Assembly (NCBI RefSeq): GCF_033242265.1
Contig: NZ_BTFW01000001.1
Location: forward strand, 2,749,001 to 2,813,000
Source of the DNA: Novosphingobium sp. IK01
GTDB taxonomy: Bacteria; Pseudomonadota; Alphaproteobacteria; Sphingomonadales; Sphingomonadaceae
Direction: 5' to 3'
Length of the DNA: 64,000 nucleotides
Of the stretch, positions 30,421-39,542 are shown one piece after another. The position numbers were made by a program, and so were the translations under genes. The notes below the pieces were generated by a model. The model did not search any database and had not been told where the DNA came from. It worked only from the letters and a program-made list of their open reading frames with translations. The first letter of the stretch is position 1; each line of letters begins with the position of its first letter.

Positions 30421-31896
30421 ATGCGCAAGACCTGTCTTTCCGCCACGCTCGGCCTGTTGCTGGCCGGCTGTTCGTTCACCCCTCACTACGTGCGCCCGGC
30501 AAGTCCCGTCTCGGCGCAATGGCCCGACCGTCTCAAGGACGTGGCCACACCCTCTCCGGCATCCGCCGGGGAGGGGGCCACGGCCCCTGTCGCCGCCGAC
30601 ATCGCCTGGGAGGATTTCTACCGCTCGCCGCAATTGCGCGCGGTGATCGCCCAGGGGTTGGCCAACAACCGCGACTTGCGCAAGGCGGCGCTCAATGTCG
30701 AAGCCTACCGCGCGCAATACCGGATCGCCCATGCCGACCTCATGCCCACGCTCAACGCAGGGGGGAGCGCCTCGCTCCAGCGCCTGCCGGGCGACGTGTC
30801 GCAGACCGGGCAGGCGCGGGTGTTCGAGCAATATGGAGCGACGCTGGGCGTCACGTCCTATGAACTCGACCTGTTCGGGCGTATCCGCAGCCTGAACAGC
30901 GCCGCGCTCGAAACCTTCTTCGCCACCGAACAGGCCCGGCGCGCGACGCAGATCTCGCTCGTGGCCAATATCGGCGTGGCCTTCCTCACGCTCGAAACCG
31001 ACCGCCAGCAGCTTGCGCTCAGCAAGGCCACGCTCGAAAACTACCGGGCCGCGCTCAGGCTGGTGGAACGGGGCCTGCAAGCGGGCACCGCCACCGAACT
31101 CGACCGCCGTCAGGCCGCGACCCTCGTGGCCCAGACCGAGGCCGAAGTGCAGCGCGGGGTCCGTCTGGTCGAGACCGACACCAACGCCCTGCGCCTGCTG
31201 GTGGGTGCCGATCTTCCCGACGGATTCGACGCCGGATTCATGGATCAGGACATGGCCATCGGCAGTGGTCAGGGCCTTCCTGTGCTGGCCCCGGTCCCTG
31301 CCGGTCTTCCTGCCGACCTGCTGCAACGCCGCCCCGACATCCTTGAGGCCGAGCACCAGCTCAAGGCCGCCAATGCCGATATCGGTGCCGCGCGCGCCGC
31401 CTTCTTCCCCAAGGTCACGCTGACCGGGTCGGGCGGAACGGTCAGCCAGAGTGTCACGGGCCTGTTCGGCGCGGGACAGGGCGCCTGGTCGTTTGCCCCG
31501 CAGATCAGCCTGCCGATCTTCAGCGGCGGACGCCTCAAGGGCAACCTGCACTATGCGCAGGCCAACCGCGACATCGCCGTGACCACTTACGAGAAGGCGA
31601 TCCAGACTGCTTTTCGCGAAGTGGCCGACGGGCTGGCCGCGCGCGCCACGTTCGGCAGCCAGCTCGATGCCCAGCGCCGCGAGGTGAGATCGTCGCAATC
31701 CTACCTCGATCTCGCGACCAAGGCCTGGCGCGGCGGGGTGAGTCAGTACATCGTGGTGCTCGATGCCCAGCGCACGGTGTTCAGCGCCCAGAAGCAATAC
31801 CTGACCGACCGTCTCGCGCAGCAGACGAGCGAAATCTCGCTCTATCGCGCGCTTGGCGGTGGATGGACCGCCGGGACTCCCTCCCCCTCCGGTTGA
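30421..31896 (+). CDS. outer-membrane efflux channel, NodT/OprM family lipoprotein
   Basis: The 491-residue TolC-like channel has a lipoprotein signal (LLLAGCSF), then the family opening FTPHYVRPASPVSAQWP. It contains the two repeated OEP domains with GVTSYELDLFGRIRS near residue 140 and the matching second half ending with VSQYIVVLDAQRTVFSAQKQYL. It completes the tripartite pump encoded by the two genes before it. Confidence 0.94.
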   Translation: MRKTCLSATLGLLLAGCSFTPHYVRPASPVSAQWPDRLKDVATPSPASAGEGATAPVAADIAWEDFYRSPQLRAVIAQGLANNRDLRKAALNVEAYRAQYRIAHADLMPTLNAGGSASLQRLPGDVSQTGQARVFEQYGATLGVTSYELDLFGRIRSLNSAALETFFATEQARRATQISLVANIGVAFLTLETDRQQLALSKATLENYRAALRLVERGLQAGTATELDRRQAATLVAQTEAEVQRGVRLVETDTNALRLLVGADLPDGFDAGFMDQDMAIGSGQGLPVLAPVPAGLPADLLQRRPDILEAEHQLKAANADIGAARAAFFPKVTLTGSGGTVSQSVTGLFGAGQGAWSFAPQISLPIFSGGRLKGNLHYAQANRDIAVTTYEKAIQTAFREVADGLAARATFGSQLDAQRREVRSSQSYLDLATKAWRGGVSQYIVVLDAQRTVFSAQKQYLTDRLAQQTSEISLYRALGGGWTAGTPSPSG

Positions 31897-32097
31897 GCCC
31901 CGGTCGGTCCGCCCCGCCGCCGCCGCGTTTCCTGCCGCCTATCCCCCCCATCGCAGGCACAGGAAGCGCGGCGGCTTCCGGGCATTTTCCCCAAGAAAGT
32001 CCTTTTTACGGAGTCCTGTTCTACGGACTTGTCGGCCAGCTTGCGCGATGTCACGCACTCGCGGCTCCGGGCTGGCCCCCTGCACACCGAGGAGTCT
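31897..32097. other. gap between efflux channel and tetR
   Basis: There is no gene here. A short AAGTCC...AGTCC...GGACTT set of inverted motifs (about 31996-32032) might be regulatory, but no match to the operators at 25975 and 26024 is present. Read-through from the operon or a weak promoter could express tetR. Confidence 0.35.
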
Positions 32098-32721
32098 ATG
32101 GCGCGCAAAAAGTGTGAAAGTCGGCGACGCGATATATTGGCCATCGCCCGTGCGGCTTTCCTGGAGCGGGGCTACAGCGCTACCTCGATGGCTGCGATTG
32201 CCGCGCTGGTCGGGGGCTCCAAGGGGACACTCTACGGCTATTTCGCCAACAAGGAGGCCCTGTTCGGGGCCGTTGTGCAGGATCTGCTCGACGAACATTT
32301 CCTGCCAGTTCTCGAAGTTCTCGAAAGCCAGCCGAACCAGAGCCTGGAAGACGTGCTGGGCGCGCTCGCGCTCGCGCTCGGGCGCTTCGTGGTGCTGCCC
32401 GATGCGATTGCCTCCTATCGTCTGGCCGTGGCCGAGGCGGCTCGCTTCCCGGCGATGGGGCGCACCTTCTTCCTGAGCGGCCCGCAGCGCAGCTACGACT
32501 TTCTGGCCGAGTGGATGGCCAGGCGGATCGAGCGGGGCGAGTTGCGTCCGCAGGATCCGCAACTGCTGGCCCGGCAATTCATCGCCTTGTGCAAGATCGG
32601 CCCGAACGAGGAAATCCTGCTCGGCTCGCCCATCCAGCCCGATGACGAACAGACCCGGATCATCGCGCAGATGGCGGTTTCGACCTTCCTGGCCGCCCAT
32701 GCCGTGCGCCCGGCGGGCTGA
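32098..32721 (+). CDS. TetR/AcrR-family repressor
   Basis: The 207-residue protein has a standard TetR DNA-binding domain (ILAIARAAFLERGYSATSMAAIAALVGGSKGTLYGYFANKEALF, residues 13-56) and an all-helical ligand domain of the TetR_C_7/AefR type (FVVLPDAIASYRLAVAEAARFP). GAGGAG lies just before ATG 32098. Its position after the RND operon, and the paired palindromes at the operon promoter, suggest that it represses the pump. Confidence 0.9.
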   Translation: MARKKCESRRRDILAIARAAFLERGYSATSMAAIAALVGGSKGTLYGYFANKEALFGAVVQDLLDEHFLPVLEVLESQPNQSLEDVLGALALALGRFVVLPDAIASYRLAVAEAARFPAMGRTFFLSGPQRSYDFLAEWMARRIERGELRPQDPQLLARQFIALCKIGPNEEILLGSPIQPDDEQTRIIAQMAVSTFLAAHAVRPAG

Positions 32722-32778
32722 AAAAAAAACGAGGGTCCGGGGGGCCGGGCCATCCGCAAGCCGGCCCCGCCCTCCCTT

Positions 32779-33348
32779 TCAATCTTCGATCACCAGGGCC
32801 TTGCCCATCCGCACCATCGGCACCACGACGCCGTTCGCGTTGACGGATGTCGGTTCGATCGGCTGGTATCCGGCGGCAACATAGAGCGGCTGGCCGCTCA
32901 TCGTGGCCATGAGTTCGGCGCGGACAAAGCCATGGCGGGCGGCGGCCTGCTCGCAACCATGGAGCACGCGCCGTCCCACGCCCTGTCGCACGAAGGCCGG
33001 GTGGGTATACATCGCGCGGATGCGGGCCGGATCGCGGGTCGGGTCGAGCAGGGCGGGATCGCGCAAGTCGGCGCTGTGATCGCCGCCATAGAGCGTGGCG
33101 CGGCGGCTCCAGCCACCGCAACCGGCGATCTGGCCATCGCGCTGGGCAATCAGGTAGGTGCCATCGGCGATCAACTGGCGGTCGAGCCCCATGACCGCAT
33201 GGCTGGCCACGACCTGCTCGGGGGTGAGCACGTCGGCCTGAAGGGTATCGATGGCCAGACGGATCAGCGCGTCGAGCGCGGGCGCGTCGTCCATTGTTGC
33301 CCAGCGCATCGTGAAAGTCCCGTTGTCCGCTTGCACCTGCGTCATCAT
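32779..33348 (-). CDS. GNAT-family N-acetyltransferase
   Basis: The 189-residue protein has the acetyl-CoA-binding signature MYTHPAFVRQGVGRRVLHGCEQAA (motif A, QGVGRR) and a following beta strand ATMSGQPLYVAAGYQPIE, typical of GNAT enzymes. AAGGA lies about five bases before the ATG at 33348, which fixes the start. Substrate is unknown. It converges on the tetR gene. Confidence 0.88.
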   Translation of the reverse strand: MMTQVQADNGTFTMRWATMDDAPALDALIRLAIDTLQADVLTPEQVVASHAVMGLDRQLIADGTYLIAQRDGQIAGCGGWSRRATLYGGDHSADLRDPALLDPTRDPARIRAMYTHPAFVRQGVGRRVLHGCEQAAARHGFVRAELMATMSGQPLYVAAGYQPIEPTSVNANGVVVPMVRMGKALVIED

Positions 33349-33502
33349 GCCGTCCTTGTCTCCCCTTTGCGGGTTCCTCGTCCTGTGCGCTTCATGAGCG
33401 CGAAGGGTGCTGTCCTGCTCATAGGCCGTAAATCCGTGCAAGGGCAGCCCTGCCCGGACAGGTGGCCATAAAGCGGTCTGGCATACCGGGGCGTAATGAC
33501 AA

Positions 33503-33526
33503 CGAAGGGGCCTTTCGGCCCCTTCG
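33503..33526 (-). terminator. hairpin after the TonB receptor gene
   Basis: CGAAGGGGCC and GGCCCCTTCG form a 10-bp stem with a TTTC loop, 26 bases past the receptor stop on the minus strand. The following sequence is only weakly T-rich. Confidence 0.6.
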
Positions 33527-33551
33527 CGTCCTGTCCGGTGGCAGGAAAGAC

Positions 33552-36188
33552 TCAGTACTTCACGCGAAGGCGCACATAGTAGAAGCCGCCGTTGAAGCCG
33601 AAGGGGCCCCCGTTGCGCGGATAGACCTGACCGTCGCTGGTGCCGCCGGTCATCGGATAGATCTGCACCGAGGAGGTCTGCTTCAGGCGATCGGGGTGCT
33701 CGTCGAGGAAATTCTGCGCACCGACCGAAAGCGTGTAGTGGTCGTGGAAGGTATAGCTCAGCTCGATGTCGGTGGTGAACTTGGAGCCGAAGATCTGGTT
33801 GGCGACGCCGTTGGTTTCGCCATAGTCCTGAGCTGCGGTCCACGAGCTGTAGTAGTTCTCGCGGATGGTCAGGCCCACGTTGTCGAGCGACCAGTTGGTG
33901 GTGAACACCGCGCGGTGCTTGGGCGAGAGGTTCTCGGCGTCGATCAGCTGGGCCGTGCTCACGACCTGCGGATTGTAGCCGGTGACCTTGGTCTTGTTGT
34001 AGTTGTAGGCCAGCGAGAAGTTGAGCTTGGCGCGGGCCAGCGTCGTGCGGTAGGTGGCCACCGCGTCGATGCCGCGGGTGCGGGTGCGGAAGCCGTTGGT
34101 GAAATACTGAACCTGTCCGTCTACGCCCACCGGCAGCAGCGCGGGCTGCGTGGCGAGGTCGGCGGCGGTGACGGTGAACGGCTGGGTCAGGCCGATGCGA
34201 TTGCGCAGGCTGATCTGGTAGGCATCGACCGTCAGCGTCATGTTGCGGACCGGCTCGATGATCACGCCCGCGCCGTAGTTGGTCGACTTTTCAGGGGTAA
34301 GGGTGGTTGCGCCGTAATACTGGGCGACCGGATTGGTGGTCGGGTAGGTGCCGCTCTGGAAGGCGACGCCGTTGTTGAACGAGGTCGTCACGATCGACAC
34401 GTTCGACTGGCCGGGCGAGGGGGCGTGGAAACCGGTGCCCACGCTGCCGCGGATCGAGAGACCCGGAATGATCTTGTAGAGCGCGTTGACCTTGCCCACC
34501 CAGGCATCGCCGAAGGTGTTGTAGTGTTCATAGCGCCCGGCAGCGCCGACCGTCAGCGACTTGGTCAGGTCGGTTTCGAGGCCGAGGTAGAACGCGTAGG
34601 ACTGCTGACTCCATTTCCCGGCGGTCTCCGGGCTGGTCCCGGCATAGCCGCTGGCGCCCACGCCCTGGGCCTTGGTCGTGCCAGCGGAGGTGTAAACGCC
34701 CGGCGCGGTCATCGCATAGAGTGGCTGGGCAACGGCATAGGGTCCCGCGCCATAGGATTGCTCGTCGCCCGAGGTCTGGGCGTAGATTTCCTTGCGGTAT
34801 TCGGCGCCGGCCGAAATGGTCAGCGGGGCGGCCAAGCCCAGATTGAGCGCATAGGTGAAGTCGGCGTTGAAGTTCAGTTCCTTCTGGATCAGGTCGCCGA
34901 ACTGGAACGTCGTCTGGGTTTCGGGGCCATAGGAAAAGTTGGCCGAATTGTGCATCGAGAGCGAAAGGGCGTTGCGCGCCCACGAACCCGAGAGATCGTA
35001 GGTGAAGTCGCCGGTATGGCCCTTGTAGCCCAGGACGCCGTAGATTTCCTCGGTCTTGCCCACGAAGCGCGGAGTGAAACCGGCCGGATAGAGCGAACCA
35101 AAGCGGAAAGTGTTGCCATCCTTCACGAAACCGCCGGACGGGCACGTGGCATTCCCGGCCGGGCAGGGCGTGAGGTAGAAGATGTTGTTGAAGGCGCTGT
35201 TGGCCCCCTGGTTGCGCACGACGCCGCTGGCATCGGTGGCGGTGCTGCTGACCGAGGCGCGATAGTTGAAGCTCTGGTCGCCGCGGCTGCGGGCATAGTT
35301 GCCGAAGAAATAAATCTTGCTGTTGTCGGTGACATTGAGGGCGGCGTTGACCACCGACTTGAAGCCGTGGCTGGGCGAGCTGCCCCAGTTCTGCACCGGA
35401 TCGGGATAGTTGGGCAGCTGCGAGGCCAGATCGGGATAGTTTTTCGCGAAATTGGCCGCCGAGGGGCGTTGCTTGCCGCGGCTGGTCTGGCCATCGTCGT
35501 CGTATTCGGCGGTCAGGTTGATGAAGCCCCAGTCGCCCTTGAGGCCGCCATTGGCCGCGATCTGGTAGCTCTCGCCGTCACCGGCGTAATATTGGCCCAT
35601 GCGGCCAACGACCTCGAAGCCCTGATCCTCGCGCAGGCCGTAGTTGAGCACGCCGGCAATCGCGTCCGAGCCATATTGCGCGGTCGCGCCTTCACGCAGG
35701 ACCTGCACATTGCCCACGGCCAGCGCCGGAATCGCCGAAATGTCGGGGCCTTGCGCGCCGCGGCCAAGGCCGGTGTCGCTGCCGCCATAGACCTGCACGA
35801 GCGCCGAGCGGTTGTAGCGCTTGCCATTGAGCATGACCAGCACCTGGTCGCCCGAAAGGCCGCGCAACGAGGGCGAGCGCACGAACGTCGAGGCGTCGGA
35901 AATCGTGTTCTGGCCGACGTAGAACGACGGGATGATGTTCTTGAGCGCGTCCATCATGTTGGCGGAAGGTTGCGCGGTCAGCTCGTCCGAGCTGATCACA
36001 TCGACCGGCGAGGCCGAGTTGGTCAGCGTACGGTCGGTGCGGCGCGTGCCCAGCACGACGATGGATTCGGCCACGTCGGACGAAGCCGCGGGCGCATCGG
36101 CCGGGGCAGGAGCGTCCTGCGCGAATGCGGCAGCCGATGAAACGAGTGCGACTGCCAAAGCTGTGACCGAAGTCGTAATCCTGATCAT
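33552..36188 (-). CDS. TonB-dependent outer-membrane receptor
   Basis: The 878-residue protein has a signal peptide (to AAAFAQ), a TonB-box-like SIVVLGTRR near residue 43, a plug domain (SPVDVISSDELTAQPSANMMDALKNIIPSF ... VLVMLNGKRYN), and a large 22-strand barrel ending FYYVRLRVKY with an aromatic C-terminus. It belongs to the CirA/BtuB-like receptors abundant in sphingomonads. The substrate (siderophore, sugar or vitamin) is not shown by neighbours. ATG 36188 begins the signal peptide. Confidence 0.93.
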   Translation of the reverse strand: MIRITTSVTALAVALVSSAAAFAQDAPAPADAPAASSDVAESIVVLGTRRTDRTLTNSASPVDVISSDELTAQPSANMMDALKNIIPSFYVGQNTISDASTFVRSPSLRGLSGDQVLVMLNGKRYNRSALVQVYGGSDTGLGRGAQGPDISAIPALAVGNVQVLREGATAQYGSDAIAGVLNYGLREDQGFEVVGRMGQYYAGDGESYQIAANGGLKGDWGFINLTAEYDDDGQTSRGKQRPSAANFAKNYPDLASQLPNYPDPVQNWGSSPSHGFKSVVNAALNVTDNSKIYFFGNYARSRGDQSFNYRASVSSTATDASGVVRNQGANSAFNNIFYLTPCPAGNATCPSGGFVKDGNTFRFGSLYPAGFTPRFVGKTEEIYGVLGYKGHTGDFTYDLSGSWARNALSLSMHNSANFSYGPETQTTFQFGDLIQKELNFNADFTYALNLGLAAPLTISAGAEYRKEIYAQTSGDEQSYGAGPYAVAQPLYAMTAPGVYTSAGTTKAQGVGASGYAGTSPETAGKWSQQSYAFYLGLETDLTKSLTVGAAGRYEHYNTFGDAWVGKVNALYKIIPGLSIRGSVGTGFHAPSPGQSNVSIVTTSFNNGVAFQSGTYPTTNPVAQYYGATTLTPEKSTNYGAGVIIEPVRNMTLTVDAYQISLRNRIGLTQPFTVTAADLATQPALLPVGVDGQVQYFTNGFRTRTRGIDAVATYRTTLARAKLNFSLAYNYNKTKVTGYNPQVVSTAQLIDAENLSPKHRAVFTTNWSLDNVGLTIRENYYSSWTAAQDYGETNGVANQIFGSKFTTDIELSYTFHDHYTLSVGAQNFLDEHPDRLKQTSSVQIYPMTGGTSDGQVYPRNGGPFGFNGGFYYVRLRVKY

Positions 36189-36742
36189 TCGTAGCCCCTC
36201 ATGTCAATTGCGCCTGGAGGCATCCTTCCCTGTGGCCCTGTGGTTTTGCCCGGTGGTCCGGGGCTGATGGTCGCGGATCATTTGTGATCTCACGCTGGGC
36301 TCATTGTGGTGAAGAGCGAAAACCGCCTTTGAAATGACGGATGCTCCTATGGAGACAGTCATTCGTGCCGGCAATTCCCGTCATTTTGGACAAAATTCAA
36401 CTAAAGTCGCCGATTGTTATGTTCAAAATGGACTATATTTCGACCAATATTGCGAGCTTTTGGCGCAAACCTCCCTGCGACAGGAGTGAATCGCATAAAT
36501 TACAGGATATGTTTGGATTTATAACATTCAATTGTTTGTTATGTGGGCAATTCATCATGGAGTGGCGCTGGTTGCAAGCGAAAATATCCCGAATTGTCGC
36601 CAGATGTCGCCAATGTTGCAGAATTATCTCACCTGAGGGGGCGGAATGGCTCACGGTGTGATCTTTGAGGCGCTGTCCACCGCCGGACAGCGCGGGATCG
36701 TTCCGTCCGGCAGGAGAATGACGCAGGGGGCAAACGGGCGGG
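36189..36742. other. long intergenic region with an AT-rich island
   Basis: About 550 bases carry no supported gene. From roughly 36330 to 36650 the composition drops far below the genome average (GGATTTATAACATTCAATTG and similar). Short frames on both strands here have poor codon use. The region presumably holds the receptor promoter. A hairpin GCGCTGTCC/GGACAGCGC at 36670-36693 lies downstream of bufC. Confidence 0.55.
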
Positions 36743-37504
36743 TCAGGGCTGGCGCGTCAAAAGCCCGGCCTGGGTCCAGCGGGCCAGCAGGGCGCCCGCG
36801 CGGGTGATCCCGTCTTCCATGCCCAGCCGCGCCACGAGGTCTTCGCACATCTGCGCAAAAGGCGTGCCTGTCACGAGCGAGGGCAGCAGCGCGGCTTCAT
36901 CGTCTTCGAGGCGGCGGAAGCAGCAGACGAAATCCTGTCGCCAGATCATCACCGGAGTATCCGCGCTTCCGCGCACATGGGGCGCCGGGCAGGGCTCCTG
37001 CGCTGACAGCGCGCTCCAGATCGTATCGGCATTGGTGCGCAGGGGCAGGAAAACGGTGCCGGGCACCAGCGCGATGGCGGTTTCGTCGAGCGCCCCGGAT
37101 TGCAGGTCGGCGAGCGTCAGCGCGGTGGCATCGGGAGCGACGAAGGTTTCGCCAAGGGCCAGTTCCAGATCGGCCAGTTCGCCGATTGCGGGCGCATCGG
37201 GAAACAGGCGGCGCAAGCTGGCGGGAAATCCCTGTGCATAGGCATCGAGCGTCCAGCGCGACGGCGGCACGCTGTCGATGTGACGGGCGGCGGCGGCATG
37301 AAAGGCGGCCTCGCCGAACCTGAGGCCGATCAGCGCCATGGTCTGCGGATAGCTTTCTTCCAGACAGGCCATCAACTGCGCGCGATAGGTGTTCTGGTAG
37401 ACCGCAAGCCCCCGCCGGTCGGCCAGGGCGAGCCGGTCGGCGGCCAGTTCATCGGATCGGGTCAGCCAGGCGCGGAAGTCGTCCTGAAATGCGCTCAGGC
37501 CCAT
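36743..37504 (-). CDS. bufC: BufC/HvfC-type partner of the bufferin MNIO enzyme (DUF2063)
   Basis: The 253-residue protein begins with the DUF2063 (HvfC N-terminal) domain: LSAFQDDFRAWLTRSDELAADRLALADRRGLAVYQNTYRAQLMACLEESYPQTMALIG has its long helices and the YxNxYR motif. The family binds the RiPP precursor leader and presents it to the DUF692 enzyme. Its ATG at 37504 overlaps the bufB stop by 10 bases, so the two are coupled. It is the last gene of the bufA2-bufB-bufC unit. A 12-residue upstream extension is possible but unlikely. Confidence 0.85.
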   Translation of the reverse strand: MGLSAFQDDFRAWLTRSDELAADRLALADRRGLAVYQNTYRAQLMACLEESYPQTMALIGLRFGEAAFHAAAARHIDSVPPSRWTLDAYAQGFPASLRRLFPDAPAIGELADLELALGETFVAPDATALTLADLQSGALDETAIALVPGTVFLPLRTNADTIWSALSAQEPCPAPHVRGSADTPVMIWRQDFVCCFRRLEDDEAALLPSLVTGTPFAQMCEDLVARLGMEDGITRAGALLARWTQAGLLTRQP

Positions 37505-38361
37505 TGCCGGGTCTCCACTCGCGCAGGTTGGTGACACAGCGCGCGGGCGTGGTCGAGTTCGGCGAGAAGTTCGGGCAAGGGCGGGATGGCGTCGTCGCGC
37601 TCGATCATCACGGCCACGTCTTCAAGCACGGGCGCGACATGTGCGAGCAGGGCCCAGACCGGATCGGCCACTGGCTGGTCGTGGGTGTCGATCAGCAGTT
37701 CGCGACCCTGCGAATGCCCGGCCAGATGGATCTGGCGCACGCGCGCCATCGGAATCCCGGCGAGATAGTCGACGACAGAAAAGCCGTGGTTGGTCGCGCT
37801 GACATGGACATTGTTGAGATCGAGCAGAAGCTCGCAGCCCGTGCGCGCGGCCAGTTCGGCGATGAAGTCCCACTCGCTCCAGTCAGCGGGGGAAAATTGC
37901 AGGTAACTCGACGGGTTCTCGACCACCAGCGACCGCCCGAGAATGTCCTGCGCGCGTCCGATATTGGCGCAGGCAACGGCCAGTGCCTCGTGGGTATAGG
38001 GCAGGGGCAGGAGGTCGTGCGAATTGAAGCCGACCGTGCCCGTCCAGCACAAGTGGTCAGAAACGATGAAGGGCTCGATCTCGTCGACGAGCTGGCGCAG
38101 CGTGCGCAGATAGACCTGGTCCACCCCTTGCGCCGCGCCGAGCGAGAGCGAGACCCCATGGAGCGCGACCGCATGGCGCGCGCGCACGCGGCGCAGGATG
38201 TCGCGCGGGCGCCCGCCGGGAACCATGAAGTTTTCCGAGATCACCTCGACGAAATCGACCGGGACCACCGCGTCGGGCCCGTCACCGGCCAGAAAGTCCT
38301 GATAGTGCGGCTTGCGCAGGCCCAGCCCGAACGCCAGGCGCGCTGTGCTGTGGGTTTTCAT
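37495..38361 (-). CDS. bufB: BufB, DUF692 multinuclear non-haem iron oxidase (MNIO)
   Basis: The 288-residue TIM-barrel protein shows the DUF692 metal ligands in sequence: DFVEVISENFM, ALHGVSLSLG, VSDHLCW, VENPSSYLQF, LLLDLNNVHVSATNHG and QIHLAGHS followed by DTHD. MNIO enzymes oxidise cysteines of ribosomally made peptides; for bufferins they form 5-thiooxazoles that bind copper. It lies between bufA2 and bufC, behind an intrinsic terminator. GAAAGG precedes ATG 38361. Confidence 0.92.
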   Translation of the reverse strand: MKTHSTARLAFGLGLRKPHYQDFLAGDGPDAVVPVDFVEVISENFMVPGGRPRDILRRVRARHAVALHGVSLSLGAAQGVDQVYLRTLRQLVDEIEPFIVSDHLCWTGTVGFNSHDLLPLPYTHEALAVACANIGRAQDILGRSLVVENPSSYLQFSPADWSEWDFIAELAARTGCELLLDLNNVHVSATNHGFSVVDYLAGIPMARVRQIHLAGHSQGRELLIDTHDQPVADPVWALLAHVAPVLEDVAVMIERDDAIPPLPELLAELDHARALCHQPARVETRQWA

Positions 38362-38383
38362 CGTCGTGCCTTTCGGGCGATGT

Positions 38384-38442
38384 AAAAAAAGGGGAGGCGG
38401 GCGGCCTGCTGCGGGCAGGTGGGGACGACCGGCCCGCCTCCC
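38384..38442 (-). terminator. intrinsic terminator/attenuator between bufA2 and bufB
   Basis: On the minus strand an 11-bp perfect stem (GGGAGGCGGGC and its complement) encloses a loop that itself holds CCTGC/GCAGG, and is followed by seven T residues (38390-38384). It lies inside the operon, between the precursor gene and the enzyme gene. Confidence 0.8.
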
Positions 38443-38488
38443 GCCCTCCGGTCCGCATGGGGACGACGTACCGGGGGCGTGCCTGACC

Positions 38489-38776
38489 TTACTTGGGAGC
38501 CGTCAGGCTGCCGCCGGCGGTGGCGCAGGCCTTGGCGGAAGTGTCCTTGAAGCCCTGGCCCTTGCAGTCGTTGAGGCCCTTGCAGTCGTGGTTGCCCGAC
38601 TTGCAGTCCGACTGGCCCTTGCAGGCATTGATGCCATAACAGGCGACGACCTTGGAGGTCTTGGCTTCGGCCATGGTGCCCGTGGCCGCCGAGGCCAGCG
38701 CCACGAGGGCGACGGCAGCGGCAAGGCCCAGACGGGTGCCAGAGGTGGTGATGCCGGAAGGGGTAAGGGCGTTCAT
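38489..38776 (-). CDS. bufA2: BufA2-type bufferin precursor (six-Cys, DUF2282-like)
   Basis: The 95-residue protein has a signal-peptide-like start (LGLAAAVALVALASAATGTMAEA) and then a Cys-rich mature part with six cysteines in ACYGINACKG, SDCK, HDCKG, NDCKGQGF and KACATAGG. This spacing is the bufferin-2 pattern, and the signal peptide serves as leader for MNIO modification before export to the periplasm. AGGAGA precedes ATG 38776. A SigF-type promoter lies 41-66 bases upstream. Confidence 0.88.
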   Translation of the reverse strand: MNALTPSGITTSGTRLGLAAAVALVALASAATGTMAEAKTSKVVACYGINACKGQSDCKSGNHDCKGLNDCKGQGFKDTSAKACATAGGSLTAPK

Positions 38777-38816
38777 TGCGGGTCTCCTGAAATCATGCCG
38801 GATCGGCATCAGGCAA

Positions 38817-38842
38817 TTCGTGGAGACGCAGGGGCCGGTTAC
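38817..38842 (-). promoter_or_regulatory. SigF-type promoter of bufA2-bufB-bufC
   Basis: GTAACC (38842-38837) and CGAA (38820-38817) are separated by exactly 16 bases. Two other sites in the locus have the same layout. It matches the known Caulobacter SigF promoter form. Confidence 0.8.
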
Positions 38843-38900
38843 AGGTTTTTTCGGCAGCCTGAAATTATCCCGGAACCGGCCTGGTATCACCAGTCCGGTA

Positions 38901-39542
38901 TCACCAGCGCAACAGCCGGGGCCCCAGCGCCGCGCCCAGCAGACTGGCCAGCGCGATCCCCAGCGAATACCAGGTGAGCACGAAGATCGCCGAGACTTCC
39001 GGGCAATGCAGGCAATAGAGCGTGGCGCCCCAGGCCCCGGCGCTCAGGCCCGCAGTTGCTCCGGCCAGCCGCAGCCGCGTGGGCGCGAGGCGGCGGAACG
39101 ACCACAGCAGCCCACCAAAGATCGGCAGCGAAAGCAGCAGAACCAGACTGGAGCAGACTTTCCAGCTCCCCCCCAGCCACATGGCCAGCCATTGCGCGGG
39201 GGGCGCCTCGGCCAGTTCGGCCATGCTGATCGCCACAAGCCCCAGCACGGGCACGACCATGATCCACATCCACCCCATCCGGGGCGTATCGGGCCGGGCC
39301 AGGCTGGCCGTGGCGCGCGTGGCGCACAGCGCGAGCGAGGCCGTGTAGATCCACTTCACCCAGAACGGTGATCCATGCATGGCGAGCCACAGATCGGGCC
39401 GGAAGCCGAGCGCGCACCCCACGATCAGCGCGGTCGCCAGGCTTCCGGCCAGAAGGCCCGCGAGCAGCCTGCGCGCCAGCGGGTGACGGCGCAGGGGCCG
39501 CACGTCTTGTGCAAGAGTGGCGATCAGGTCTTCGCTGTTCAT
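38901..39542 (-). CDS. nrsF: NrsF-type membrane anti-sigma factor (DUF1109)
   Basis: The 213-residue protein has six hydrophobic spans after a short cytoplasmic start ([22 protein letters not shown]), the DUF1109/NrsF layout. Cysteines in [12 protein letters not shown] (residue 130) and [13 protein letters not shown] (177, 180) correspond to the periplasm-facing pair that releases the sigma factor on metal stress in Caulobacter NrsF. Its ATG at 39542 overlaps the sigma-factor stop as ATGA. Another ATG two codons earlier (39548) is possible. Confidence 0.88.
   Translation of the reverse strand: MNSEDLIATLAQDVRPLRRHPLARRLLAGLLAGSLATALIVGCALGFRPDLWLAMHGSPFWVKWIYTASLALCATRATASLARPDTPRMGWMWIMVVPVLGLVAISMAELAEAPPAQWLAMWLGGSWKVCSSLVLLLSLPIFGGLLWSFRRLAPTRLRLAGATAGLSAGAWGATLYCLHCPEVSAIFVLTWYSLGIALASLLGAALGPRLLRW

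Noticed and set aside
33462..36140. 892-codon frame antisense to the TonB receptor
   Set aside because: Mirror of the receptor gene, whose signal peptide, plug and barrel are unmistakable.
36341..36661. 106-codon and opposing 73-codon frames in the AT-rich island
   Set aside because: Codon use is unlike the genome, both strands are open only because stops are unevenly placed, and no motif is present.
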